The notes: generated from the letters alone by a model not told the origin. A stretch of DNA of 64,000 nt from Bradyrhizobium sp. DOA9 (GCF_000617845.2 NZ_DF820425.1:1557690-1621689); one strand, 5' to 3'. Numbered from the stretch's first letter, positions 48,127-56,909 are shown. Program-made: numbers and translations.

Positions 48127-48612
48127 TCAACCGATCCCGAACAGGCCTGACGGCAGCTGGATCAACAGCAGCCGCTTCAGCACCCACCACATGCCCGACG
48201 GCACCAGCACCGCGATCGGAATCGCCAGCGTCCAGCGCACCGGATCGATCAGCCGCAACAGCAGCAGCATCAGCGGGATCGACGACAGCAGGAAGCCGAG
48301 CAGCTCCAGCGCGAAGGCGAATGCGACGAGGCAGGCGATGAGGACGAGCGGCTTGCTCCAGCGCACGTTCTCCCAGCGCGAGGCCAGCGTCGGCCCGCCC
48401 TCGGTGATCGCCGAGACGATGATCGCGCCTGCGAACACGCACATCAGGATGCCGGTGTAGAACAGCACATAGCCGGAGCCGGGATCGTTGATGGTGCCGA
48501 GCTTGAGCTTCAAGCCCGACCAGATCACGAAGCCGCCGAGCGCGAGCCCGATCAGCCCGCCCCAGAGCTCGGAGTTGCCGAGGCGGAGCTTGACGTTGGT
48601 TGGGTTGGTCAT
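48127..48612 (-). CDS. tctB: Tripartite tricarboxylate transporter, small membrane subunit
   Basis: A 161-residue membrane protein with four to five hydrophobic helices, matching TctB (FVIWSGLKLKLGTINDPGSG is the family signature near the first loop; LLIQLPSGLFGIG is the end). The ATG at 48612 has a GAGAGAG site. A longer in-frame start would add residues encoded in the repeat region. It is separated from tctC by 190 bases of repeat-rich DNA. Confidence 0.9.
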   Translation of the reverse strand: MTNPTNVKLRLGNSELWGGLIGLALGGFVIWSGLKLKLGTINDPGSGYVLFYTGILMCVFAGAIIVSAITEGGPTLASRWENVRWSKPLVLIACLVAFAFALELLGFLLSSIPLMLLLLRLIDPVRWTLAIPIAVLVPSGMWWVLKRLLLIQLPSGLFGIG

Positions 48613-48630
48613 CGATTCTCTCTCGGCCGT

Positions 48631-48785
48631 TCCCCGGACGCTGCGCAACACCATAAGTGCGTTCACGCACGTCTTCGACGTGCTATGGCCGGTGCGCTGC
48701 AGAGCCGGGGCCCATGCGTGTGGACGAAGGGTGGGTCCCGGCTCTGCAGTGCATCGCTGAAGAAGCGCTGCACTGCGTCCGGGAC
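48631..48785. repeat. Large palindromic repeat between tctC and tctB
   Basis: A core stem CTGCAGAGCCGGGGCCCA (from 48697) pairs with TGGGTCCCGGCTCTGCAG (to 48749). Outer arms TCCCCGGACGC (48631) and GCGTCCGGGA (to 48784) also pair, so the whole ~155-base block can fold. It sits inside what should be a single operon and may attenuate expression of tctBA relative to tctC. Confidence 0.7.
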
Positions 48786-48802
48786 ACGAACGTGATGCAG
48801 CC

Positions 48803-49780
48803 CTACTTCTTCGCGAGCCCGAGCGTCTCGATCACCTTGCGCTCGGACTCCGTGACCTCGACGACGAATTTCTTGTAGTCCTCGGTGTTCTTGTAGTTCG
48901 GCACCATGTCGTATTTGGCCAGCGTGGCGATCACCGCGGGATCCTCGACCGCCTTCTTGAAGGCATCGTGCAGCCTGGCGACGATCTTGGGATCCATCCC
49001 TTTCGGGCCGGCGATGCCGAACGGGGAGTCATAGACCATGGGATAGCCGAGCTCCTTCAGCGTCGGCACGTCGGGATAGTTGGGCGAGCGTGCGCCGGTC
49101 CACACCATCAAGAGCCGCAGCTTGCCGGCGTCGACCAGCGGCCGCCATCCCGTGGAATCAGCTTGCAGCATGGTGTGCTGTCCCAGCACGGCGGCATTGG
49201 TCTCCGCGCCGCCCTTGAAGGGGACCTGCGTCAGCTTGATGCCGGACATTCCGGCGATCTGCTCCATGCCGATATGCAGCGAGGTGCCGGCGCCGGGCGT
49301 GGCGTAGGTCACCTTGCCCGGATTCGCCTTTGCGAACTCCACCACGTCCTTCCAGCTCTTGAACTGCGACTCCGCACTGGTCGTCACGCCGAAAGTGTAG
49401 CCGGTGAGATGGACGATGTAGGTGAAATCCTTTGCCGGATCCCACGACACCTCCTGCATCAAGGGCAGACGGAACACGGTGATCGGGATCTGCGAGATGG
49501 TATAGCCGTCCGGCTTTGCCGCCGCCGCCATCGTCGCCGGCCCGACCGTGCCGCCGCCGCCGGCCTTGTTGTCGATCACGATCGGCTGTCCCAGCACCTT
49601 CGAGGCGCTGTCGGCGATCGCGCGCATCGAGATATCGGTCGATCCGCCGGCCGGCCATGGCACGATCAACGTGATCGGCTTGGTCGGATAGTCCTGCGCA
49701 TTGGCGGCAGTGGAGAGCACCGCGCCCAGCACGGCGTGCGCCGCGGCAAATGCAATCGTCTTCAGCCCGTATCCCGACAT
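48803..49780 (-). CDS. tctC: Tripartite tricarboxylate transporter substrate-binding protein
   Basis: A 325-residue periplasmic binding protein of the Bug/TctC family. The signal peptide is followed by DYPTKPITLIVPWPAGGSTD, which carries the carboxylate-binding loop. AKPDGYTI and TPGAGTSLHIGMEQ complete the signature. GAGGGAGG lies upstream of the ATG. It is first in the tctCBA order. Bug proteins bind varied carboxylates (aromatic or aliphatic acids), and no ligand can be named here. Confidence 0.95.
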   Translation of the reverse strand: MSGYGLKTIAFAAAHAVLGAVLSTAANAQDYPTKPITLIVPWPAGGSTDISMRAIADSASKVLGQPIVIDNKAGGGGTVGPATMAAAAKPDGYTISQIPITVFRLPLMQEVSWDPAKDFTYIVHLTGYTFGVTTSAESQFKSWKDVVEFAKANPGKVTYATPGAGTSLHIGMEQIAGMSGIKLTQVPFKGGAETNAAVLGQHTMLQADSTGWRPLVDAGKLRLLMVWTGARSPNYPDVPTLKELGYPMVYDSPFGIAGPKGMDPKIVARLHDAFKKAVEDPAVIATLAKYDMVPNYKNTEDYKKFVVEVTESERKVIETLGLAKK

Positions 49781-49982
49781 CGAAACGCCTCCCTCGCGGC
49801 GGCCTCTCTGGGCTCGCCGTCTCTAATTGTGAGGCGATTGTTCCTGAATTTGACGGAGAAGAAAAGCGCATTGCGCGCAGCGCTGCACGGCTGTCGGTCG
49901 GGCGACCTCGGCAGGGCCGAGATATGCGACAATTCGTCGTGTGGCCGCGTGCCGAGAGGCGGAATTTGAGCGCCGAAGGGGG

Positions 49983-52850
49983 TCAGGCCACGCGCCGGAC
50001 CGTGTTCAGCGTCTCGATGGTGCGGCTGACTTCCGAGGCGAGACAAGGCTTGCCGAAATAATAGCCCTGGACCGCTGTGCAGCCGCATTCGCGGACGAAG
50101 TCGAGCTGCTCCTCGGTTTCCACGCCCTCTGCCGTGGTCTCGACGCCGAGCACGGAGCCGAGGCTCGCGATCGTTCTGACGATGGCAACGCTCTCCGGGC
50201 TTTCGCCGAGCGTGCCGACGAAGGAGCGGTCGATCTTGATGCGGTCGAACGGAAACTTGCGCAAATAGCTCAGCGAGGAATAACCGACACCGAAATCGTC
50301 GAGGCTGACGCGCACCCCGAGCGCGCGGAGCTGGTGCAGGATGTCGATGGTGGCCTTGCTGTCGTCGAGCAGCGCCGTCTCGGTGACCTCGAGCTCGAGC
50401 CGCTGTGGCGGCAGGCCGGCTTCCGCAAGCGCGCTCGTGACCATCGCGACCAGGGCGCGGGAGCGGAACTGCACCGGAGACAGGTTCACCGCGACGGTGA
50501 CGCCGGGCCAGGACGCAGCCGTCGCGCAGGCCGTGCGCAGCACCCATTCGCCGATCGGAACGATCAGCCCGTTCTCCTCCGCAATCGGGATGAATTCGGC
50601 CGGAGAGACGAAGCCGCGCGAGGGATGCTTCCAGCGCAGCAACGCCTCGAAGCCGGTGAGCTCGGAGGAATCGAGCCGCATCTGCGGTTGGAACACCAGG
50701 TGGAATTCACGCCTTTCCAACGCGCCGACCAGATCCTGCTCCAGCGCATGCCGGCCGCGCGCCTCTTCCTCCATCTCGGGCTCGAACAGCTGATAGGCGC
50801 CGCGCCCCTCGGATTTGGCCTGGTACAGCGCGAGATCGGCGCATTTCATCAGCTCATCGGCGTCGAGCCCGTGGTCGGGGGCGATCGCGATACCCACGGA
50901 GACGCCGACATGGATCGACTGGTTTTCCAGCGGCGGCGGATGACCGATGATGTCGACCAGACGGCGGGCGAGCTCCTCGGCCGATTGCGGCTGCGGCCCG
51001 CGCTGGAGAACGGCGAACTCGTCGCCGCCAAGCCGTGCGACGGTGTCGTGCTCGCCGACATTCTCCTTGAGGCGCGCCGCGACCCAGCACAGCAGGCGAT
51101 CTCCGGCGGCGTGGCCGAGGCGGTCGTTGACGGTCTTGAAATTGTCGAGGTCGAAGCACAGCACCGCCATGGCGCCGCCGGCGATCGCGACCTGGTTCAG
51201 TCCCTCGCCCATCTTCTCGCGGAACAGCGTGCGGTTGGGCAGGTCGGTCAGCGAATCGTGCCGCGCCATGTGCGCCACTCGGGCCTGGGCCTTGTGGCGC
51301 TCGGTGACGTCCTCGTAGGTCACGACCCAGCCGCCATGCTCCATGCGCTTGTGTTTCAGCTTGATGATGCGGCCGTCGCTCAAATGCCGGTGCAGCGTGT
51401 GCTCGCCCTCGCGCAGCCTCTCGACGTAGTCGGCATAGAGCCTGGCGCCCGTCATGTTCGGATGGATACCGAGCTCGCAGCTGTGCTCCATGATCTCCCG
51501 CATCGAGACGCCTGGCTTCACGATCTCCGGCGACAATCCGTACATCTCGAAATAGCGGCGGTTGCAGACGATCACGCGCAGGTTGGCGTCGAGCATGCAC
51601 AGGCCCTGGCTCATGTTGTTCAGGGCCGCGTCGAACCGGCGGTACTGCTCGCTCAGCTCCTCGATCGCATGCTCGCGCTCGGTGATATCCTCATAGGTGG
51701 CGACGAAGCCGCCTTCGGCCAGCGCACAATAGCGCACCGAGATCACGGTGTCGTTCGACATGCGGCGGCGCATCGGCGAGGAGTCGCGGCTCCCGATCCG
51801 CGCGCGGGCGGCTTCGAGGATCTGCTGCGGGCTATATTCCGAGTTGAACGCGCCGTTGGCCATCGATCGCTCGATCAACTCGGCCAGATGGGTGCCGGGC
51901 CGGGTCTCCTCGGGCGACAGCCGGTAGATCTTGCGGTAGGTGGTGTTGCAGACCCGAAGCCGCATGTCGCTGTCATAGAAGGCGAGCCCGTGCGCCATGT
52001 TCTCCAGCGCCGCATCGAGGATGAAATTCTGCTGCCGCAGCGTTTCCTCGTATTGCAGCCGCTCCGTGACGTCCTCGTGCACCGTCACCCAGCCGCCATC
52101 GGGCAGGAAGCGGGAGACCGCCTGCACCATCCGTCCGTCGTAGCGCATCACCAGCAGCGTCTTCGGCTTCCTGCTGCGCACATCCTCCAGCCGGCTCTGG
52201 TGGAATTCGTCGCCCGACATGCCCGGCAGGTTGCCGCGCGACATCCAGTGCTCGATCACCGTGCAATGCGAGACGCCCGGCTTCACGATCTCGGGATCGA
52301 GGTTGTAGAGCTTCAGGAACTGTTCGTTGCAGACGACGACGCGGCTGTCGACGTCGTACATGATCAGGCCATGCGACATGTTGGCGAGCGCGTGCTGGCT
52401 GCGCTCGGTCTGCACGCGCAGCTCCGCTTCGAGCCGGGCGAGGCGGGTGACGTCGTCGCAGATCGTCATCCAGCCGCCGCCGGGGAGCGGCTTCAGTTCG
52501 AGCGACATGACGAGGCCGCTCGCCAACCGCTGCTCGGTGCGGAACGGCTTGCCCGCGGCGATCTGCGCCATCCGCGTCGAATACAAGGCGTCGAGTTGGT
52601 CTTGGGGAAAGTTACCGCGGCTTGCGCTGTGCGCGAGCACCTCGCGGTAGCTGGTGCCGACCCGCACGATTTCGGCCGACATGTCGAACAGGGTGAGGTA
52701 GCGCTGGTTCGTCAGCACGATCCGGTTGTGGGCATCGTAAACGCAGACGCCCTGTTCCATGTGGTCGAGCGCAAGCTGGCTCAGCGCGACCAGGGCGCTT
52801 GGGCCCTGCTCACGCCCTTTACCAAGCTCGCTGTCGCGGGTCGACATCAT
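49983..52850 (-). CDS. Four-PAS, GGDEF and EAL bifunctional cyclic-di-GMP protein
   Basis: A ~955-residue cytoplasmic sensor. Four PAS_7-type repeats of ~125 residues start MEQGVCVYDAHNR, MSHGLIMYDVDSR, MAHGLAFYDSDMR and MSQGLCMLDANLR. A complete GGDEF (ARLGGDEFAVL) and a complete EAL (FEALLRWKHPSRGF) with DDFGVGYSSLSYL and KIDRSFV follow. Both synthesis and breakdown of c-di-GMP are therefore possible. No membrane segment is seen. The ATG at 52850 is chosen over an upstream in-frame TTG; the next codon is also ATG. Confidence 0.93.
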   Translation of the reverse strand: MMSTRDSELGKGREQGPSALVALSQLALDHMEQGVCVYDAHNRIVLTNQRYLTLFDMSAEIVRVGTSYREVLAHSASRGNFPQDQLDALYSTRMAQIAAGKPFRTEQRLASGLVMSLELKPLPGGGWMTICDDVTRLARLEAELRVQTERSQHALANMSHGLIMYDVDSRVVVCNEQFLKLYNLDPEIVKPGVSHCTVIEHWMSRGNLPGMSGDEFHQSRLEDVRSRKPKTLLVMRYDGRMVQAVSRFLPDGGWVTVHEDVTERLQYEETLRQQNFILDAALENMAHGLAFYDSDMRLRVCNTTYRKIYRLSPEETRPGTHLAELIERSMANGAFNSEYSPQQILEAARARIGSRDSSPMRRRMSNDTVISVRYCALAEGGFVATYEDITEREHAIEELSEQYRRFDAALNNMSQGLCMLDANLRVIVCNRRYFEMYGLSPEIVKPGVSMREIMEHSCELGIHPNMTGARLYADYVERLREGEHTLHRHLSDGRIIKLKHKRMEHGGWVVTYEDVTERHKAQARVAHMARHDSLTDLPNRTLFREKMGEGLNQVAIAGGAMAVLCFDLDNFKTVNDRLGHAAGDRLLCWVAARLKENVGEHDTVARLGGDEFAVLQRGPQPQSAEELARRLVDIIGHPPPLENQSIHVGVSVGIAIAPDHGLDADELMKCADLALYQAKSEGRGAYQLFEPEMEEEARGRHALEQDLVGALERREFHLVFQPQMRLDSSELTGFEALLRWKHPSRGFVSPAEFIPIAEENGLIVPIGEWVLRTACATAASWPGVTVAVNLSPVQFRSRALVAMVTSALAEAGLPPQRLELEVTETALLDDSKATIDILHQLRALGVRVSLDDFGVGYSSLSYLRKFPFDRIKIDRSFVGTLGESPESVAIVRTIASLGSVLGVETTAEGVETEEQLDFVRECGCTAVQGYYFGKPCLASEVSRTIETLNTVRRVA

Positions 52851-53047
52851 GGGGCGGCGGGGCCTCGGCAGGCAACAGACTTGGTGCAACCTAGTTCAGC
52901 CGCCGAGACTAGCGAAGAGGCCGGAAAATTCCCTTAAGCGCCGTAGTTTACGGAGGGTGACCGGCGATGATGAAGATGCGTGTGTCGCGATCTGCAGTGA
53001 AGCCCAATCTCAGGATGACGGTGCCGGACTATTGGCTGTGGGCCTAA

Positions 53048-53923
53048 CTACGGCCCGTACAGCACGAGTTCCGTATCGGTGAGGTCGCCGAGCCGTGGCT
53101 GGTCCGGGCCCCTGAAATATTTCCGGCCGCGCCGCTCGGTGTAGATGCCGACGAGGCCGGGAACCGGACCATTGGCGTCGATGGCCACCGCGATCTTGCC
53201 GAGCCGCAGCAGCAGCCGTCCGATGCGGCCGGCGCATTCGGCATATTCTGCAGCGCTCCGGCAATAGATCAGCTTCATCGCGGGCGGTGCGATGAAGCCG
53301 CGGCGGATGCGCACCGGTTGCAGGATGAAGGGGAACGTTCCCTTCGGCGTGCGGCAGACCAGGCTGAGGCAATTGTAGCGCGCATGTCGGGTCAGGAGCT
53401 CGGTCTCCGCCTCGGAAAGCCCCTTGATCTCCTTGGCGTGCGGCGGAATGACCTCGATCTCGCTCCAGCGCGGGACCGGCGCCAGCGCAGGAACGGAGAA
53501 GAATATGCCGCGGCAATAGGCGCGAAAGCCCTGCGTCTCGATGATCGGCCAGGTCCACGGCGCCGGGCTGATGTTGAAATAGGTGACGTGCTTGTGCCGC
53601 TGGGCGATCTTGGTCAGCAGCGGAGCGTAGTTGCGGTAGGCCGGGTCGACATACCAGCTCGACAAATTGCACCGGATCGCGGTCTCTTCGCCCTCGTTGC
53701 GTGCGGTGTAGATCAAGAGCAGCACGCCGACCGGCGTGCCGTCGTCGTCGAGCATGTAGCCGAAGCGCGGATAGCCCTCCGGCACGATCCGGAAGGCCTG
53801 CCGGCGCAGGCCCTGAATCCAGTAGTCGCGCGAACGGCCGACGAAGCCGCGCGTCAGCAAGTCCGCGATCTTGTCGACGTCGGACTCGGTGATCTCGCGG
53901 CATCGGATCTTGGTATGGATCAC
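53048..53923 (-). CDS. GNAT-fold acyltransferase-like protein of the carrier-protein cluster
   Basis: A ~291-residue protein, the last gene of the aminoacyl-carrier cluster on the minus strand. The N-terminal ~150 residues have the GNAT layout: ITESDVDKIADLLTRGF helix, FGYMLDDDGTPVGVLLLIY strands and SSWYVDPAYRNYAPLL (motif A region). A second, less clear alpha/beta half follows, ending TDTELVLYGP. GNAT enzymes transfer acyl groups from CoA or carrier proteins to amines; here an aminoacyl or peptidyl transfer from the carrier is a reasonable guess, not shown. The GTG at 53923 is the best start available (42 bases after the ligase stop) but has a weak ribosome site. An upstream ATG in frame overlaps the ligase gene and looks spurious. 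Confidence 0.75.
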   Translation of the reverse strand: MIHTKIRCREITESDVDKIADLLTRGFVGRSRDYWIQGLRRQAFRIVPEGYPRFGYMLDDDGTPVGVLLLIYTARNEGEETAIRCNLSSWYVDPAYRNYAPLLTKIAQRHKHVTYFNISPAPWTWPIIETQGFRAYCRGIFFSVPALAPVPRWSEIEVIPPHAKEIKGLSEAETELLTRHARYNCLSLVCRTPKGTFPFILQPVRIRRGFIAPPAMKLIYCRSAAEYAECAGRIGRLLLRLGKIAVAIDANGPVPGLVGIYTERRGRKYFRGPDQPRLGDLTDTELVLYGP

Positions 53924-53964
53924 GCTCGTCTTGCCCGTGGAAATGGTCGGCCTCGTGAGTTGCG

Positions 53965-54945
53965 TTAGCGCCAGCCTTCGCCATGGGCCTCGGCCGCGAC
54001 AGTCGGCTGCAGGCCCAGGACATCCCGCACCTTGGCAGGCCAGGCGGAAAGATCGGTGCCGTGGGTGTGGAACATGGCCACCGCCAGACGGTCCATGCCG
54101 AAGGCAACGCAGCCGGTATGGGCCGGCTCGCCGTCGGCGTCCTGGATTCCCCAGGTCGTGCCGAAATGCTCGCGGTGATAGTTGAAGCTCATGCACGCCG
54201 TCGGCTGCTCTTCCGAGCGCAGCGGAATGAGCAGTTCGAACTTGAGCTGCTGCTGCTTCTGGCTCACAGCCTTCATCTGGCCGACGCGGCCGAAGAACGG
54301 ATCGCTGGCATAGTCGACACGGAAGGTGAGGCCGAGATCGGTGGCAATCTTCTGCGCGCGCACCATCCAGCGCTCGCGGAAATCGGCGACGTCGTCGGGG
54401 CTGCCGATGCAGACATATTCGCGCATCCGGAACGATTGCAGCCGGTCGAGATGCTTCGAGGGCTCGCGGCGGAAGCAGTCCGCGGCAACGTCGAAGCGCA
54501 GGCCGCCCTTCGGCAATTGGCCACGGCTCGCCGCGATCGGGTAGACCGGATAGCAGGCGGCCGGCGACAGCACGAGGTCGGCCGGCGACAGCGAAGAGGT
54601 CCAGTCGCCGCCGGCATCGAAGCGGCTCACCGCGGCGTTGATCTCGCGTTCGGTGCCATGCAGGCCGCAGACGCAGCCGAGCAGGTTCGGAAAGCTCTTG
54701 AGATAGCCGGACTTCTCCAGTTGCGCGCGGCTCATCACCGGCGGGAAGCGCATCACCTCGGTACCGGCCTCGCGATGGTCCGTGATCAGCGCGGCGAGCT
54801 TCTCGACGACGCCTTCATAGAGTGCCGTGCGGGCGTAGACGCCATCGGCGCCCATGCGGTGGAACAGCTTGTCGGCGAGATGATCGAGCGGATCGGTCAT
54901 CTGCGGCGCGGTGGCGGGTGAGTCGGGGAGGACGGCAATATTCAT
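53965..54945 (-). CDS. Amino acid--[acyl-carrier-protein] ligase (class II aaRS homologue)
   Basis: A 326-residue homologue of the catalytic core of atypical archaeal seryl-tRNA synthetase, without any tRNA-binding domain. It should activate an amino acid with ATP and load it onto the phosphopantetheine of a carrier protein. The three zinc ligands of the characterised Bradyrhizobium Gly:CP ligase are at identical positions: Cys131 (AACYPVYP), Glu176 (MREYVC) and Cys279 (TGCVAFGMDR). Motif 2 is DCFRREPS with FRMREY; motif 3 is GCVAFGMDRLAVAMF. AGGA lies upstream of the ATG. The carrier protein is encoded ~1.6 kb away on the other strand. The likely amino acid is glycine by analogy; alanine is possible. 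Confidence 0.92.
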   Translation of the reverse strand: MNIAVLPDSPATAPQMTDPLDHLADKLFHRMGADGVYARTALYEGVVEKLAALITDHREAGTEVMRFPPVMSRAQLEKSGYLKSFPNLLGCVCGLHGTEREINAAVSRFDAGGDWTSSLSPADLVLSPAACYPVYPIAASRGQLPKGGLRFDVAADCFRREPSKHLDRLQSFRMREYVCIGSPDDVADFRERWMVRAQKIATDLGLTFRVDYASDPFFGRVGQMKAVSQKQQQLKFELLIPLRSEEQPTACMSFNYHREHFGTTWGIQDADGEPAHTGCVAFGMDRLAVAMFHTHGTDLSAWPAKVRDVLGLQPTVAAEAHGEGWR

Positions 54946-54995
54946 GGTTCGATGTCCTGCTATCTCAAAATTATTCTTGTTGAAGCGGAGGCACG

Positions 54996-56213
54996 TCAGT
55001 CGGAAAGGCTCGTCGGCACCCCGCTCATCAAGGTCGATGTCGCGGCGTTGGCCAGGATCCGGTCGTTGTTGATCATGATCGGCGACGACAGCACGTCGCG
55101 GAGGTGGCGGCCCATGGTGAACTCGCCGTCGTTGCGGTAGCCGGCAAGGCCCGCGGTGCGCATCGCGTGCATCACGGTCTCGACCGCGAGCTCGGAGGCC
55201 TGCACCTTCAAGAGCGTGATCGAAGACTGGAAGTCGAGCGAGGTCAGCGCACGCTCGTCATGCTCGAAGCGGGCGAAAGCGTCGATATTGGCGGCGATCA
55301 GCGCGCGCAGCCTGGCCAGCGACATCTTGGCGGCGGTGAAGTGCGCCGCGGCCGGGGGCATCTGTCCACCGGACGAGCGCGCCGCCTTGCGGATGAAGGC
55401 CTGCGCGCGCGTCACCGCCGCAGCGGCGATGCCGGCCCAGGCCGATGACCAGCACAGATGCGCGAACGGCGTCATGGTCTGGGCGTGGATCTTGTCGTAG
55501 GATTCCGGGAAGACGCGGTCGGCGGGACAGTCGACCTTCAGCTCGAACCCGGTCGAGCAGGTGCCGCGCATGCCGAGCGTCTCCCAGCCCAGCGTCCGCT
55601 TCAGCGAATAATCGTCCTTGGCGAGCGCCAGCAGCACCTGGTCGGAGGCGGCGGCGTCGGTGGCCCGGCGGGCGATGGTGACGAGACCATCGGCTTCGGC
55701 GCCGTAGGAGATCACGGTGGCATCGCGCACCAGCGAGACGGTGTCGCCGGCATGGTCGACCGCGGCGGCGCTGGCGCGGATGTTGCCGCCGTTCTGGCCT
55801 TCGGTGGTGGAGGAGGCGAGCAGCCACTGGTCGCGGGCGACCCGGCGCATCATGGTCTCCATCCAGGGAATGCCATGGCCGTGCCTGATGACGCAGGCGA
55901 CCTTGGTCTGGTGCATCGCGTAGATCATCGCCGTGGACGCGCAGGCGCGTCCGAGCGTGTAGCAGATGTCGGTGACGTCGTGGATCGAGGCACCGAAGCC
56001 GCCGAACTCGACCGGAACCATCACGCCGAGCAGCTTCTGCTCCCGCGCGACGTCGAAGGCCTTGTGCGGGAAGCGGGCGTCGCGATCGACCCCGTCCGCG
56101 TCGGCCGCGGCAGCCGCGGCCGTCCGGGCGGCGCGCTCGATCAGGGATGGACCCTGCTCGAGAAAGCTCGTCTGCGTTTCGTCGACAGTGAGGACTGCTT
56201 CACGCACGTTCAT
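54996..56213 (-). CDS. Acyl-CoA-dehydrogenase-fold flavoprotein of the carrier-protein cluster
   Basis: A 405-residue protein with the acyl-CoA dehydrogenase fold: N-terminal helical domain (PVEFGGFGASIHDV, ACASTAMIYAMHQ), middle beta domain (ASSTTEGQNGGN and GMRGTCSTGFEL) and C-terminal four-helix domain. The usual catalytic glutamate near the end (IYEGT in typical members) is replaced: here the sequence reads SSPIMINNDRILANAATS, and no glutamate stands at the alternative site either. This pattern is seen in flavin-dependent hydroxylases and oxidases of the same fold. GGAGG lies nine bases before the ATG. The ligase gene starts 50 bases downstream. Confidence 0.87.
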   Translation of the reverse strand: MNVREAVLTVDETQTSFLEQGPSLIERAARTAAAAAADADGVDRDARFPHKAFDVAREQKLLGVMVPVEFGGFGASIHDVTDICYTLGRACASTAMIYAMHQTKVACVIRHGHGIPWMETMMRRVARDQWLLASSTTEGQNGGNIRASAAAVDHAGDTVSLVRDATVISYGAEADGLVTIARRATDAAASDQVLLALAKDDYSLKRTLGWETLGMRGTCSTGFELKVDCPADRVFPESYDKIHAQTMTPFAHLCWSSAWAGIAAAAVTRAQAFIRKAARSSGGQMPPAAAHFTAAKMSLARLRALIAANIDAFARFEHDERALTSLDFQSSITLLKVQASELAVETVMHAMRTAGLAGYRNDGEFTMGRHLRDVLSSPIMINNDRILANAATSTLMSGVPTSLSD

Positions 56214-56574
56214 GCTCGTCCGCCTCCGGTTTGCCGTTCGAGATCGCCGCCATCATTCGCGATGCCGCTCGATGCGATCCTCCGGCGATCTTTGCTTGTG
56301 AGACGAGGCTACGGATTTAATTCAAATTCGTCGATGAAATAGAGGGTAAACAAAACGCAATTCCGAACGAACAGTTAAAGGCCGGTTGTTCGCATCACCG
56401 GATTTTCCGGCATCGCGTTAGGATTTTGGAAGAAGCCTGGATTTCGGACAATCTGAGTCATCGTTTACTAAGAAACGCGAAGTATTGGTGCCGCCCATTG
56501 CAGGACCGGCCAGCCGCGCCCATCGTAGCCGGTAGTCCGGTCACGACCCCTTATGGACAGATGGGAATTTGCCG
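56214..56574. promoter_or_regulatory. Divergent control region of the aminoacyl-carrier genes
   Basis: 361 bases between the divergent flavoprotein and carrier-protein starts, distinctly AT-richer than its surroundings around 56310-56470 (GGATTTAATTCAAATTCG, GGGTAAACAAAACGC). A CCGGATTTTCCGG hairpin is near 56398. I see no ORF or known motif that I can support. Promoters for both sides should lie here. Confidence 0.45.
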
Positions 56575-56847
56575 ATGCAGGCCTTCGATACCAATTTGCG
56601 CAATCGCATCATCAAGCTGGTGAAGGGCATCCTCGAGCAGAATTCGCTCGCCGCGGACGTCACGCCGTCAATCAAGCTCGTCGATATCGGCCTGACCTCG
56701 ATGGACATGGTCAATCTCATGCTCGCCGTCGAGGCCGAATTCGACTTCACCATCCCGCAATCCGAGATCACGCCGGAGAATTTCCAGTCCGTCGAGACGC
56801 TGGAGCAGATGGTGGCCATCCAGCTGCAGCCGGCGACCGCGGCTTAA
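56575..56847 (+). CDS. Acyl-carrier-like protein, partner of the amino acid ligase
   Basis: A 90-residue four-helix carrier protein. The phosphopantetheine serine is Ser42 in VDIGLTSMDMVNL, which departs from the classic DSL of fatty-acid ACP (TSM instead). Helix 2 (MDMVNLMLAVEAEFDF) and helix 3 region (SEITPENFQSVETLEQ) are typical. The protein should receive the amino acid from the ligase encoded across the divergent region. A TTG two codons upstream is in frame, but the ATG at 56575 has GGGA at better spacing. It is not next to any fab genes, so it is not the primary ACP. Confidence 0.9.
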   Translation: MQAFDTNLRNRIIKLVKGILEQNSLAADVTPSIKLVDIGLTSMDMVNLMLAVEAEFDFTIPQSEITPENFQSVETLEQMVAIQLQPATAA

Positions 56848-56909
56848 CCAAGGGCGCATCTGCCCACCCCCGTTCCAAATCTGCCGCAAAACTGGCATAG
56901 CTTAACCAT

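Noticed and set aside
49941..52937. A 998-codon plus-strand frame opposite the four-PAS GGDEF-EAL gene
   Set aside because: Shadow of a well-supported gene; no domain is visible in its translation.
53010..54107. A second minus-strand frame across the GNAT-like gene and ligase end
   Set aside because: Out of frame with the GNAT motifs and proline/arginine-rich; explained by codon bias.
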